Assembly: GCF_021735925.1 (NCBI RefSeq)
Contig: NZ_WMEA01000004.1
Location: forward strand, 186,001 to 250,000
Direction of reading: 5' to 3'
DNA length: 64,000 bases
Source of the DNA: Loktanella sp. M215
GTDB taxonomy: Bacteria; Pseudomonadota; Alphaproteobacteria; Rhodobacterales; Rhodobacteraceae
The notes below the pieces were generated by a model. That model saw only the letters and a program-made list of their open reading frames with translations. It made no database searches and was not told where the DNA came from. The position numbers were made by a program, and so were the translations under genes. Shown in pieces: positions 23,973-32,120 of this stretch. Positions within the stretch are counted from its first letter, which is position 1, and the number at the start of each line of letters is the position of its first letter.

Positions 23973-24929
23973 TTACTGGGCAGGAACTTGCATTGAACCC
24001 GAAACGGAAGCCTCACCCAGCGCCGCTTCGAGGAGTGCAATTTGTGGCGCGAGGTCGCGGGCGCGCAGCCGGTCCGTAGGTGCGACCTCAAGCGGCCAAG
24101 GTCCAAGCGTTCCTTGAAGTGCCGCGTCGATCAGGGGGCGGGCCGGAGGCAGGGCGTCGTCAATGAGATAGTCGGTACGATCCGCTCTTGCCCGCAGTGC
24201 ATCCGACATCCCACCCTGCGCACGCCCGTCGAGGCGGCAAGAGGCGGCCACCCGGACGTCGCCGGCATGTAGGACGCCGTGGCCAGCGGCTTTCAGTCGT
24301 CGCACCAGATCGCGGTCTTCGCCGGTGGGTATATTCGCAAAACCGCCGACAGCGCGATAAGCGGTGGTGCGGACAGACAGGCTCGCCCCGGCGGCATGGC
24401 CGTGGTCGCCGGTGAGGCCGCAGGGACCTGGCTTCATCAGGCGGTAATAAGCAATGACAAGCGCTTCGTAGCGGCCCTCCATCTCCGCAGGGGAAAGCTC
24501 CATATCCTGCAAGACGAAGAGTTCATCGGACATCGGTTCGACTCGTCCGCAGACCGCTGCGACGTGACCGAGGTAGTGGAGATTACGCTCGATCCAGTCA
24601 GGCGCAGTGAGAGAATCGGCATCCGTGCAAAGCAGCGCCTCGGCGTCGGGCCAAGTGGCAAGTGCTGCATCGCAGCCGAGGCGACGTGCGGTACCGACGC
24701 CGTGGCCGACTGGAAGAGTACAGTCGAGAACGACGAGGTTGATGTCCAGTGCCGCCGCACAGGCGCGGGCAACCGGCCCGGTGCCGTCGCCGCAATTGTT
24801 GGCGACCAGCATCACAGCTACATCGGTCAGATCTTGTGCAGCAAGGGCGTGCAGGCACGCGCCGATGCGGGCGGCCTCGTTCCGGGCGGGAATGACAACG
24901 GCTGCTTTGACAGGGCAGGGGGGTCTCAT
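23973..24929 (-). CDS. Family 2 glycosyltransferase
   Basis: A 318-residue protein. GT-A fold: AAVVIPARNEAARIGACL at the start, metal-binding DAD at 103-105 (LLCTDADSLTAP), and GEDRDLVRRL (acceptor-side ED) further on. It probably transfers a sugar from a nucleotide-sugar in the cytoplasm. Its ATG overlaps the methyltransferase stop by 4 bases. Last gene of a five-gene operon. Acceptor unknown. Confidence 0.85.
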   Translation of the reverse strand: MRPPCPVKAAVVIPARNEAARIGACLHALAAQDLTDVAVMLVANNCGDGTGPVARACAAALDINLVVLDCTLPVGHGVGTARRLGCDAALATWPDAEALLCTDADSLTAPDWIERNLHYLGHVAAVCGRVEPMSDELFVLQDMELSPAEMEGRYEALVIAYYRLMKPGPCGLTGDHGHAAGASLSVRTTAYRAVGGFANIPTGEDRDLVRRLKAAGHGVLHAGDVRVAASCRLDGRAQGGMSDALRARADRTDYLIDDALPPARPLIDAALQGTLGPWPLEVAPTDRLRARDLAPQIALLEAALGEASVSGSMQVPAQ

Positions 24930-25486
24930 CGTGGGATCTCACCGCGGTCGATGCTGTAGGCGCCGGTATCGGCGACGGACTTGAGAATGGTGCCCTCAGG
25001 CAAGGCGGACTGGAACACAGTGAGGGTGTCGCGGCCCTGCAGGGCTTGGGCGGTGTCGCCGAGGTAGGTGACGCAGATGAGCTCAGCGCCCGGGGCCAAG
25101 TCGACAAGATCGCGGGCAAGCTGACGGATTGCGTCGGGGGTCAGGAAATAGAGCACCTCTGACAGGATGATGAGATCGTAATTCGCGGCCGGCAAGGGGC
25201 AGGGATAGACGGCCTGAAGGAAGTGCGCGTCCGGGACGCGGTTCTGTGCCGCGATCACCGCGCGTGAGACAGCGTCGATCCCCGTATAGCTGTCGCAGAG
25301 GAGGGCCAGATGGTGCGCCAATGCGCCGTTGCCGCAGCCGATCTCTAACGCGGACCGGTAGCGGTCGCGCGTCAGGGCCTTGCGCGTGGCCCTGAACTTG
25401 GCCTGTTCATAGGGGCTGGTCGCGAAATGCCATGGGTCGTCAGTGTCGGCGTAGAGCGTTTCCAGATGGTCAAGGACCGACGACAT
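24926..25486 (-). CDS. NodS-like SAM-dependent methyltransferase
   Basis: A 186-residue protein. SAM-binding motif I ALEIGCGNGALAHHLA near residue 44, then YTGIDAVSRAVIAAQ and YDLIILSEVLYFL. The N-terminus DPWHFATSPYEQAKFRATRKAL is typical of NodS-type N-methyltransferases, which methylate amino sugars. Next to a PIG-L deacetylase, an N-methylated deacetylated amino sugar is a reasonable product (inference). Overlaps both neighbours. Confidence 0.82.
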   Translation of the reverse strand: MSSVLDHLETLYADTDDPWHFATSPYEQAKFRATRKALTRDRYRSALEIGCGNGALAHHLALLCDSYTGIDAVSRAVIAAQNRVPDAHFLQAVYPCPLPAANYDLIILSEVLYFLTPDAIRQLARDLVDLAPGAELICVTYLGDTAQALQGRDTLTVFQSALPEGTILKSVADTGAYSIDRGEIPR

Positions 25487-26190
25487 CAGGCGGCCCGCCA
25501 GAAGATTTCAGGTTCAGTCGCGAAGGCGTCGATGAACGCCTGCGGCAGACGAAACCCGGTCGGGTCGTCGTCGACCACCAGCCCGCGCTGGGTGCGATGC
25601 GCCGCGATAGCGAGGATCTTGCGAGCGCGCCACGCGGCGGACTCCAAGGCCACGGGATGGCGTTCCGCCACGTGATCCAAAAGATCGGGGTCGTCCCACC
25701 TGCTCCAGACCGGATAGCTGAAAAGCGTGAGGTCCGGCATCGCAAGTGCGACCCGCTGTGCAATGCAGGCGGTCGTGCGGTGATCCTCTTGATGGTCCTC
25801 CGGCGCCGGGGCGAACAGGTGCTGCACGCCCCGGTCGCGGCAGACCGCCACGATGTCAGCAACGATCCGGTCTGCGTCCTGCAGCCCCAGCCAACCGTCC
25901 GGATGGCCAAGCCACGTCATGTCGGTCGGCATCCCGCCCAGCCGCACGATGGCATGCGACAACTCCTGCCAGCGCATCGCCGCCAGCCGGCCGGCGGGCC
26001 AGTCGGTCGATCCGGGATGAGAGCCGCCGCCATCGGTCATGCAGATGACATGCGCGCCGTGATTGTCGAAGGCATGGGCCAGCAGGGCACCGCAGCCGAG
26101 GCTTTCGTCGTCGGGATGCGGGGCAAGCACCACGATGGGCGCGCCGCCGGTCAGGCTCTCGGCCGAAACGCGTGGCAGATCCGGGGTCAT
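25486..26190 (-). CDS. PIG-L family N-deacetylase (LmbE-like)
   Basis: A 234-residue protein. The start at 26190 overlaps the upstream stop as ATGA, so it was preferred over 26202. The zinc-binding motif APHPDDESLGCG (24-29 is PHPDDE) is intact, and a later HLFAPAPEDHQEDHRTT supplies the His ligand. The family removes acetyl groups from N-acetylglucosamine-type substrates. Third gene of the operon. Confidence 0.88.
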   Translation of the reverse strand: MTPDLPRVSAESLTGGAPIVVLAPHPDDESLGCGALLAHAFDNHGAHVICMTDGGGSHPGSTDWPAGRLAAMRWQELSHAIVRLGGMPTDMTWLGHPDGWLGLQDADRIVADIVAVCRDRGVQHLFAPAPEDHQEDHRTTACIAQRVALAMPDLTLFSYPVWSRWDDPDLLDHVAERHPVALESAAWRARKILAIAAHRTQRGLVVDDDPTGFRLPQAFIDAFATEPEIFWRAA

Positions 26191-27278
26191 ATGAAGTCCC
26201 ACAGGGTTCCCTCCTCGTTGAAACAGGCCTCTCCCACGCGGGTCTGGAAGGCGTCACGTGCCGCCTGCCGCAAATAGACCGAGAGGTCGCGGGCCTTGCG
26301 CCCGGTGACCGCGCCGTCGGCGAAATGCGTCAATCCGACGGATTGTTCCACGGCGCGGATCGCGTCGAGGGCCACCTCCTCTGTCGCGAGACGCGCGGCC
26401 GCAGACAGGATCGGTGCGCGGTGCGCCACCCCGTCCGCGTCGGGCGCCGCGGCACGTGCTGCGCGGGTCACGAGGGCCGCGGCCGCCATCGCCCCGATCG
26501 CGACGGAGGACAGGCGCGCCATCTGTGCGGGGGCCGACAAGCGGTCACGCGCGCGCAGACCGTCGGCGGCAGCCTCCAGCAGGCCGAGGGTCGCGCCGAC
26601 TTGCAGGGCGGCGATGCGCCAGACGCCGCCGATGAAATGCGGCTCTGTCACGTAGGCGCCGGGGGAGCCGAGCCAGATCACGTCCTGAAGCGCGATGCCA
26701 CTGGTGTCGAAGCGGCCAGAGGCGGTGGCCCGCATCCCCAGCATCTGCCATGTCTGCGCATCGGCGCGGCCTCCGTCGCGCACGTCGATCAACCCAAGGC
26801 GCACGGCGGGCCCCGACGACACGGTGATAATCGCATGCGTGACGGTGCCGAGGCCGGAGGCAAAGGTCTTGTCCCCGACCAGATGATCGTTCTGCCCCGG
26901 CGCGACTGGTACGGCGCCGTCGGCACCCCAGACACCGAGGATCGCACCGGTGTCGATCAGGGCCTGAACCTGTGCGGCGTCCTGCGTGTCGCCGTGCACC
27001 CGGGCCAAGTAGAGCCCGTTCATGTGCCCTTCCCACAGCCGGCCGACCGGCAGATTTGCCGCCCCGACGCGGAGCAGGCGATGTACGGTCCGTGCCGGGG
27101 CGGCGGTGCCGTCATCGTCCAGCCACCCCGCCTGCCGGAGCAGTGCGAGAGATGCGACAATGTCGCTGTCGCCGCACTCTTCGCCACGGGCCGCCGCGTC
27201 AAGGCTCTGGGCGATGCGGTGACGGGTGTCCGCCTCGGACCGCGGCGATGGTGAAGTGTGGTCGCGATCAAGCAGCAT
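26187..27278 (-). CDS. Acyl-CoA dehydrogenase-like protein
   Basis: A 363-residue protein. Fold features: N-terminal helices, middle beta region (ILGVWGADG; LVGDKTFASGLGTVTHAIITV; WQMLGMRATASGRFDTSGI) and C-terminal helical bundle (EEVALDAIRAVEQSVGLTHFADG). It is similar to acyl-CoA dehydrogenase family members in such glycan clusters; a role as an FAD enzyme is likely but the acyl-CoA substrate is not certain. It begins directly after the GT4 stop and overlaps the PIG-L start. Confidence 0.78.
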   Translation of the reverse strand: MLLDRDHTSPSPRSEADTRHRIAQSLDAAARGEECGDSDIVASLALLRQAGWLDDDGTAAPARTVHRLLRVGAANLPVGRLWEGHMNGLYLARVHGDTQDAAQVQALIDTGAILGVWGADGAVPVAPGQNDHLVGDKTFASGLGTVTHAIITVSSGPAVRLGLIDVRDGGRADAQTWQMLGMRATASGRFDTSGIALQDVIWLGSPGAYVTEPHFIGGVWRIAALQVGATLGLLEAAADGLRARDRLSAPAQMARLSSVAIGAMAAAALVTRAARAAAPDADGVAHRAPILSAAARLATEEVALDAIRAVEQSVGLTHFADGAVTGRKARDLSVYLRQAARDAFQTRVGEACFNEEGTLWDFI

Positions 27279-28295
27279 TCAGACCACCTTTCCCGTCTGG
27301 GACCCGGCGCTGCAGGAGAGATCAAGCTGGACGGACCATCGCTTGGCGACTGCCGCCAGTCGGAAGTGCGGCTGTGCTGCGACCTTGGGGCGCAGGCTGC
27401 GCCACGTGCGGATCCGGGCAACGATCTGGTCGGGATCGGTGCCGTCGACGACTTGCTCCGTATCACCAAGCACCTCAGCGTTGGCGCCGATGCCATGATG
27501 GGCAAGAACGGGCAGACCAACGGCGTTCGCCTCTGCCATGACCAGACCAAAGGTCTCGGCGAACGTGGTCTGTGGGTAGAAAAGGCACAGGGATCGGCGC
27601 ATCTGAGCAATCAGGGCGGCGTGGGGCAGGGCACCAAGGAACGTGACTCCGTCGGGCACCGGGCCGGTATCCCAGGCCAGATAACCGGGATCGGCTACAG
27701 CGAGGGTCAGGCTAGGGATTGCGTCCCGCGCAGTGCGGAATTGGGCAAAGACTTGTGCAAGACCCTTGTGGGGGGAACTGGCGAACAGGAGGCGGTTTGG
27801 GTCGTAGGCCGTAGCATCGGGCGTCAGATCGTCGGCGATGGGATTGTGAATAAAATCAATGAAGGGCAGAGGTCTATTCAGCAGGAACGTTCGCAATGCG
27901 CTGGCATGGCTACGTGATACACAGATCAAAGCAACGCGGGCCGCGGTCAGAGCCTGCGCCATCGGTCGGTTGTGGCGACCGGGGTGGATATGAAGCCACA
28001 GAATGATCCGTGCATCAGGATGGTCCTTGCGCAGCTTGCAGGCGACTTTCCACGCGTTGATGACGATAAAGGTCGATGTGGACTGGGCAGCAAATGCGTC
28101 TTCGAGGGGCCGCATGCTCCCTGCCGGTGTAGAGCCGCTTGCCTCACGGCCCTTTTGAAAGTGGACGACTTCAGTCTGCTGCGAGAGAGCCAATGACACG
28201 CGCAGCACTGTAGCTTCGGTTCCACCCAGTCCACCCTTATTCAGGCGAACGCGACATCCGCATCCAAATTCCCCGGAACTGACACTGCGCGACAC
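27279..28295 (-). CDS. Family 4 glycosyltransferase
   Basis: GT-B enzyme. Recognisable parts: NKGGLGGTEATVLRVSLAL near the N-terminus, HNPIADDLTPD, FASSPHKGLAQVFAQF, and the C-terminal TTFAETFGLVMAEANAVGLPV with the E-x7-E pattern of GT4. The start is unsure: the frame is open to 28565, but family similarity begins near 28240, so a GTG at 28295 is my choice. First gene of the operon, facing a ferritin-like gene across a 143-bp gap. Confidence 0.78.
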   Translation of the reverse strand: MSRSVSSGEFGCGCRVRLNKGGLGGTEATVLRVSLALSQQTEVVHFQKGREASGSTPAGSMRPLEDAFAAQSTSTFIVINAWKVACKLRKDHPDARIILWLHIHPGRHNRPMAQALTAARVALICVSRSHASALRTFLLNRPLPFIDFIHNPIADDLTPDATAYDPNRLLFASSPHKGLAQVFAQFRTARDAIPSLTLAVADPGYLAWDTGPVPDGVTFLGALPHAALIAQMRRSLCLFYPQTTFAETFGLVMAEANAVGLPVLAHHGIGANAEVLGDTEQVVDGTDPDQIVARIRTWRSLRPKVAAQPHFRLAAVAKRWSVQLDLSCSAGSQTGKVV

Positions 28296-28361
28296 GCCGG
28301 GTTCCGCTGACAGCGGAGCGGAGGCGGTAGACTTAGATTTCCTACATAGAAACTTTGGCGT

Positions 28362-28386
28362 GGAACGTCGGACGTCGATCGGTGTT
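28362..28386 (+). promoter_or_regulatory. EcfG-type promoter motif before the YciF-like gene
   Basis: GGAAC, 16 bases, TGTT, ending 52 bases before the ATG at 28439. Same spacing as the katE site. Confidence 0.65.
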
Positions 28387-28438
28387 GACAAGTTATGTCG
28401 CGTGCCGACGCCGATTTTTAAAAACGGAGGACGAACCA

Positions 28439-28945
28439 ATGGCCAGAACAAAAACCCTGGAAGACTTGTTTCTCGATACCCTGAAGGACATCTACTACGC
28501 CGAGCGTAAAATACTGAAAGCACTGCCCAAGATGAAGCGTGCGGCAACGGATGAGAACCTTGCACAGGCGTTTGAGAAGCATCACGGCGAGACCGAAGAG
28601 CAGATCGAACGGCTTCAGAAGGTTTTTGAAATCATGGGTAAACCCGCCCGTGGCAAGACCTGCGACGCCATCGAAGGCATCATTTCCGAAGCTGAAGATG
28701 TCATGGACGAGTTCAAGGGCAGCCCCGCTCTGGACGCCGGACTGATCTCATCGGCCCAGGCCGTCGAGCATTACGAAATCACCCGCTACGGGACACTGCA
28801 TCGCTGGGCGACAGAGCTGGGAATGAAAGATGTAGCCAAACTCCTGGATGAGACGCTGCAGCAGGAATGGAAGACAGACGCGGACCTTACCAAGCTTGCT
28901 GACAAGACCGTCAACGATGCGGCGAAAGCGCCGGACGCTGCCTAA
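28439..28945 (+). CDS. YciF/YciE-type ferritin-like protein
   Basis: A 168-residue protein; GGAGG lies upstream of the ATG at 28439. Starts with TLEDLFLDTLKDIYYAERKILKALPKM (family signature). Glu/His residues for a di-iron site are seen in EKHHGETEEQIERL, EVM..., AVEHYEITRYGTL and ETLQQEWKTD. It is a stress-induced helical bundle whose exact reaction is unknown. It has a stress promoter upstream and a strong terminator downstream, so it is a single-gene unit. Confidence 0.9.
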   Translation: MARTKTLEDLFLDTLKDIYYAERKILKALPKMKRAATDENLAQAFEKHHGETEEQIERLQKVFEIMGKPARGKTCDAIEGIISEAEDVMDEFKGSPALDAGLISSAQAVEHYEITRYGTLHRWATELGMKDVAKLLDETLQQEWKTDADLTKLADKTVNDAAKAPDAA

Positions 28946-28955
28946 GAGCATCAAA

Positions 28956-28985
28956 AAGGGCAAGGCTTTTCCAAGCCTTGCCCTA
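28956..28985 (+). terminator. Strong hairpin after the ferritin-like gene
   Basis: A perfect 12-bp stem (AGGGCAAGGCTT/AAGCCTTGCCCT) with loop TTCC, 12 bases after the stop. Followed by an AT-rich stretch but no long T-run. Confidence 0.75.
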
Positions 28986-29138
28986 CTAAATCGTCAGCAC
29001 GAAAGTGAATTTCTTTTGGTTGTTCTGTCACGCCCATATCTGTACGCAAATTCCTAAATCTGTCACCGCCTAAACGACTAAAACGCATGGGGCTCTTTTG
29101 TGGTCATCGCGATCGGCTGAAAATCAGGACTGCACGCT

Positions 29139-29867
29139 TTGGAAGATCCGGTTATCCCATTTGACCTGGCGCGCATGTTCTTCGGAACTGATCCGGCTTT
29201 GTTTTATCTCGAAATTGTTTTTCGGACGTGCGTCGTCTACGCATACGCTTTGATTTTGATCAGATGGGTGGGTGGACGTGGTATCGCCCAGATGTCGACC
29301 GTTGAATTTTTGCTGGTCATCGCCCTTGGTTCCGCTGTCGGCGATGCGATGTTTTATCCGGAAGTGCCGCTGTTTCATGCCATGCTGGTTATTACGATCG
29401 TCGTAATCATCAACAAGCTCCTCGATCTGTTGATTTATCGGTACAGCGCGGCCGAGAAATTTGTCGATGGCGAAACGGTGGAGATCATCCGCAACGGTGT
29501 GATCATCGTCTCGAGTCTCCGCAGGACGAGGATCGGCAAGAACGAACTGTTCGAGAGCCTGCGCGAACAGGGTGTGGTCAATCTTGGCGAGGTGCGGCAA
29601 GCCTATCTTGAATCGTCAGGTCGCTTCAGCATTTTCCGAGCGAAGCCTCCGCAACTTGGACTGCCGATTGAACCTGCATGGGATGTCTGCCCGCCTCCGA
29701 CGTATAATCCTGGCATAGCGGTCGATGGCGTATCTTTAGCATGCTGTAATTGTGGCGTCGTCATTCCTGCGCCGGTCAAGGTATCAACTGCATGCTTGCG
29801 GTGTGGCGGTATCATCTGGACTTCAGCTATCATGGCGTCCTCAGACAGCAGGCTCCAGCAAACTTAA
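29139..29867 (+). CDS. DUF421 membrane protein with C-terminal zinc-ribbon-like tail
   Basis: A 242-residue protein from a TTG at 29139 (AGGAC upstream); ATG 29175 is possible. Three membrane segments (FRTCVVYAYALILI; MSTVEFLLVIALGSAVGDAMF; MLVITIVVIINKLLDLL) and a YetF domain (VDGETVEIIRNGVII, LGEVRQAYLESSGRFSIF). Unlike the other two DUF421 proteins here it ends with two CxxC pairs (CCNCG...CLRCGG), suggesting a zinc ribbon. It overlaps the convergent Crp/Fnr gene by 27 bases. Confidence 0.82.
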   Translation: MEDPVIPFDLARMFFGTDPALFYLEIVFRTCVVYAYALILIRWVGGRGIAQMSTVEFLLVIALGSAVGDAMFYPEVPLFHAMLVITIVVIINKLLDLLIYRYSAAEKFVDGETVEIIRNGVIIVSSLRRTRIGKNELFESLREQGVVNLGEVRQAYLESSGRFSIFRAKPPQLGLPIEPAWDVCPPPTYNPGIAVDGVSLACCNCGVVIPAPVKVSTACLRCGGIIWTSAIMASSDSRLQQT

Positions 29868-30590
29868 ATCGAATTCTGCGTAGCGATTGCGGAAGTTAAG
29901 CCGCTCCTCCCACGCTTTCCGATTGTTAAGGCGGACATAGGGACGCGTTCGTGTCAACGCGCCGGATTTTTCCAAGGGTTTTAGCAAGCGATTTACGTAG
30001 ATTGGCGTCAGGCCCAACGCGTCGCCAATTTCTCTTTGCGAGAATGGTAACAAAATCCGATCTGATTCCTGCAGGCTGCAGTGATCGATCTTCGCCTTGA
30101 GCGAAAAAATGAAATGTAACAGTCGGTCTTCCGCGGTGAGACGCGTAATGGCATGCATGCGATCGAGCAGGACCACGGTCTCGATGCTGGCGAGCGACAA
30201 CAACGACTCAAAGAGACGTGGATGTGTTGATGCAAGGGCTAAAAGTTTTGTCCGGCTTAGCAGCGTGACCGATCCATCCGTTTGCATCGTCGTTTCATGG
30301 GGTGGGGGGCCGACCCCCAGGTCTCCAAAACCAATGACGTCTCCCGCCATATAGATCTGTGTGATCGTCGTTTTGTCTGGGTCGGTGCGGACCCGGACGG
30401 CAGACCAGCCAGAGCGCAAGATCGCAATGCGGTTATCCGGTCGTTGGGAATCGAAGACCGGAGCGTGACTCATGCGTTGCTCGGGTCTCCACTCGAGGTC
30501 TTCCAAAGCTTCGCGCTCCAAGACTGTAAGATCCAGCAATCGCGAAAAACGGGACAGAAACGCGCTTTGACTTTGTCGTTCCATTGGCAA
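29841..30590 (-). CDS. Crp/Fnr family transcription regulator (intact copy)
   Basis: A 249-residue protein. Cyclic-nucleotide-binding-like beta roll at about 20-125 (IAILRSGWSAVRVRTDPDKTTITQIYMAGDVIGFGDL), a dimer helix (ARLHAITRLTAEDRLLHFIF-like region), and a winged helix (LPFSQREIGDALGLTPIYVNRLLKPL). It lacks the four Cys of FNR, so it does not sense oxygen by an Fe-S cluster. A second, frameshifted copy lies at 48188-48935. Confidence 0.87.
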   Translation of the reverse strand: MPMERQSQSAFLSRFSRLLDLTVLEREALEDLEWRPEQRMSHAPVFDSQRPDNRIAILRSGWSAVRVRTDPDKTTITQIYMAGDVIGFGDLGVGPPPHETTMQTDGSVTLLSRTKLLALASTHPRLFESLLSLASIETVVLLDRMHAITRLTAEDRLLHFIFSLKAKIDHCSLQESDRILLPFSQREIGDALGLTPIYVNRLLKPLEKSGALTRTRPYVRLNNRKAWEERLNFRNRYAEFDLSLLEPAV

Positions 30591-30637
30591 TTCCTGAAAT
30601 ATTCAGCGGGACTTGGGCTGTTTGCAGGGACCCTACA

Positions 30638-30694
30638 TTAAACCCGTTTCAAAGTCATATCGCCAACCTGTTCTTTATGATGGGCGTTGCGCAT
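30638..30694 (-). pseudogene. Remnant: last 18 codons of a response regulator
   Basis: Reading the minus strand gives MRNAHHKEQVGDMTLKRV and a stop. This lines up with the last residues of the intact regulator at 48983-49408 (MSNAQHAEQAGDVTLKLV), and the spacing to the Crp gene is the same. Similarity ends at 30694. It is what remains after a deletion in this copy of the block. Confidence 0.8.
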
Positions 30695-30703
30695 TGTGAC
30701 TGA

Positions 30704-30820
30704 GATGAAGAAGCAGAGCAGGAGATCGGCGGTGTAGAGACGCCGACAGAAAACCGGCCTCAAGAACCGGGGCAGGCAGCCGACGCTAAACCGCAGAAGA
30801 AAGCCAAGTCGGTTTCCTGA
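30704..30820 (+). pseudogene. Possible DUF2934-type tail fragment
   Basis: A 38-codon open tail without a start codon, ending TGA at 30820 (ADAKPQKKAKSVS). It resembles the Ala/Pro/Lys-rich C-terminus of the DUF2934 protein at 51533-51730, and its position in the block agrees, but low-complexity similarity is weak evidence. The rest of 30821-30911 shows nothing. Confidence 0.4.
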
Positions 30821-30911
30821 TCCGGTCTGATGCCTTCGCGTGAACGGCTTTTGCGACTTCCGAAAATCGCGCCGGGTTTACGCAGGATACCAAGCCTGAC
30901 CGGCGAATGAA

Positions 30912-31331
30912 TCAGTGACCTGGCCACAGGCCCGGCGAGGCGGCAATTTCGAGGAGGTGGCCGTCAGGGTCGCGAAAGTAAATGCTCTTCCCACCCCGCA
31001 TCCAACTTGTCCTGCTTAAAATCTCGACACCTTTCGAAGTAAGATGGGCGTCCCAAACCTCCAAAGCCTCATGGGTTGCTTCAAACGCCAGATGGATCTG
31101 GCCCGATGCATCGTGAGGCGGGATGTCGTTGTCGCCATCGGCTATGGCACCCTGCGCGGTTCCACCGCTCAAGAAAATCAGAAGAACACTGCGCCCGTTG
31201 ACGTCGTAAGCGCAAAGACGGTCCGATTTCTTCAGAGGTTTCAACCCTATAACATTTTCATAGAAAATGCAGGCTGGATTAAGATTCTCGACATAAATTG
31301 CAGTTTCGAGAATGCCTTTAAGTGCCGGCAT
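30912..31331 (-). CDS. Glyoxalase-fold (VOC) protein
   Basis: A 139-residue protein with the vicinal-oxygen-chelate pattern: ILETAIYVENLNPACIFYENVIGL at the start, IHLAFEA in the middle, and the C-terminal IYFRDPDGHLLEIAASP with the Glu metal ligand. It may bind a divalent metal; the substrate is unknown (resistance proteins and dioxygenases share the fold). It faces the deaminase gene divergently. Confidence 0.82.
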   Translation of the reverse strand: MPALKGILETAIYVENLNPACIFYENVIGLKPLKKSDRLCAYDVNGRSVLLIFLSGGTAQGAIADGDNDIPPHDASGQIHLAFEATHEALEVWDAHLTSKGVEILSRTSWMRGGKSIYFRDPDGHLLEIAASPGLWPGH

Positions 31332-31398
31332 ACTATAATGTCCTTCAACTTGTTAGCGCGTCTGTTTCACATATTTAGCCTGCGAGAGGAGATGGCAA

Positions 31399-31881
31399 AT
31401 GTCTGATATTCACAATGATACCCGTTTGACCTCAACTGAACGCGAGGCGGTGCAAGGCGTCGTAGATCGCGCTTTGCGCGCCTCGCAAAATGATGATCGC
31501 ACCGGAATTGCAGCGGCGATCGTCTGTGGCGAGTGGATTCTGGAGATCGCAGAGAACGAAGTGAACACGTTTGGGGATCCAACCAAACATGCCGAAATGG
31601 TTGTCATCGCGGCGGTGACAGAGAAGCTTGATCGCAAAGAGCTTTCCGACTGTACACTCATATCATCTCTTCAGCCCTGTGAGATGTGCCTGTCAGCTAT
31701 GCGCTTCGCTGGTATCAAAAGGGTCATTTATTGTGCTCAGCAAGCAAATGTCGCAGGAAAGTATTTCGTCTTTCCAGATTTGAAGATCGAAGATTTTGAG
31801 AGGGCAGGGGAGGCGTTTGAATATATCGGTGGCGTGTCAGAGAAAGAAGTCATCCACCTTTACGCAGCAGGTGATGAATAA
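31399..31881 (+). CDS. Nucleoside/cytidine deaminase-family protein (copy A)
   Basis: A 160-residue zinc deaminase: catalytic HAE at 64-66 (TKHAEMVVIAA) and PCEMC at 93-97 (LQPCEMCLSAMRFAGIKRVIYC). The family includes guanine deaminase and tRNA adenosine deaminase; the substrate is unclear. GAGGAG ribosome site. A paralogue with HGE in place of HAE is at 51866-52327. Confidence 0.85.
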   Translation: MSDIHNDTRLTSTEREAVQGVVDRALRASQNDDRTGIAAAIVCGEWILEIAENEVNTFGDPTKHAEMVVIAAVTEKLDRKELSDCTLISSLQPCEMCLSAMRFAGIKRVIYCAQQANVAGKYFVFPDLKIEDFERAGEAFEYIGGVSEKEVIHLYAAGDE

Positions 31882-32120
31882 ACAGAAAGACTTAAAGAGG
31901 ATGGCTACTAATATAGTAAGAAACCTGCGCGCCGAATTGCGTTATCTCTAGACCGGGGAAAATATCAAGTCCCAGCAAGATTGATGGCGACAATAGCTGT
32001 ACAGAGTACAGGCAGCGTTTCCAGCCAGCCGGCTTACATGAGCAGTGGCAAGCCGTTTGACATGTTCAATCCGGAGAACAATATTAATGGCTTGCAACGG
32101 CTGCCAAGGACACTGTGGTG

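Noticed and set aside
28281..28305. EcfG-like site in front of the five-gene glycan operon
   Set aside because: GGAAC-N17-GTC, imperfect, and overlaps my preferred start codon.
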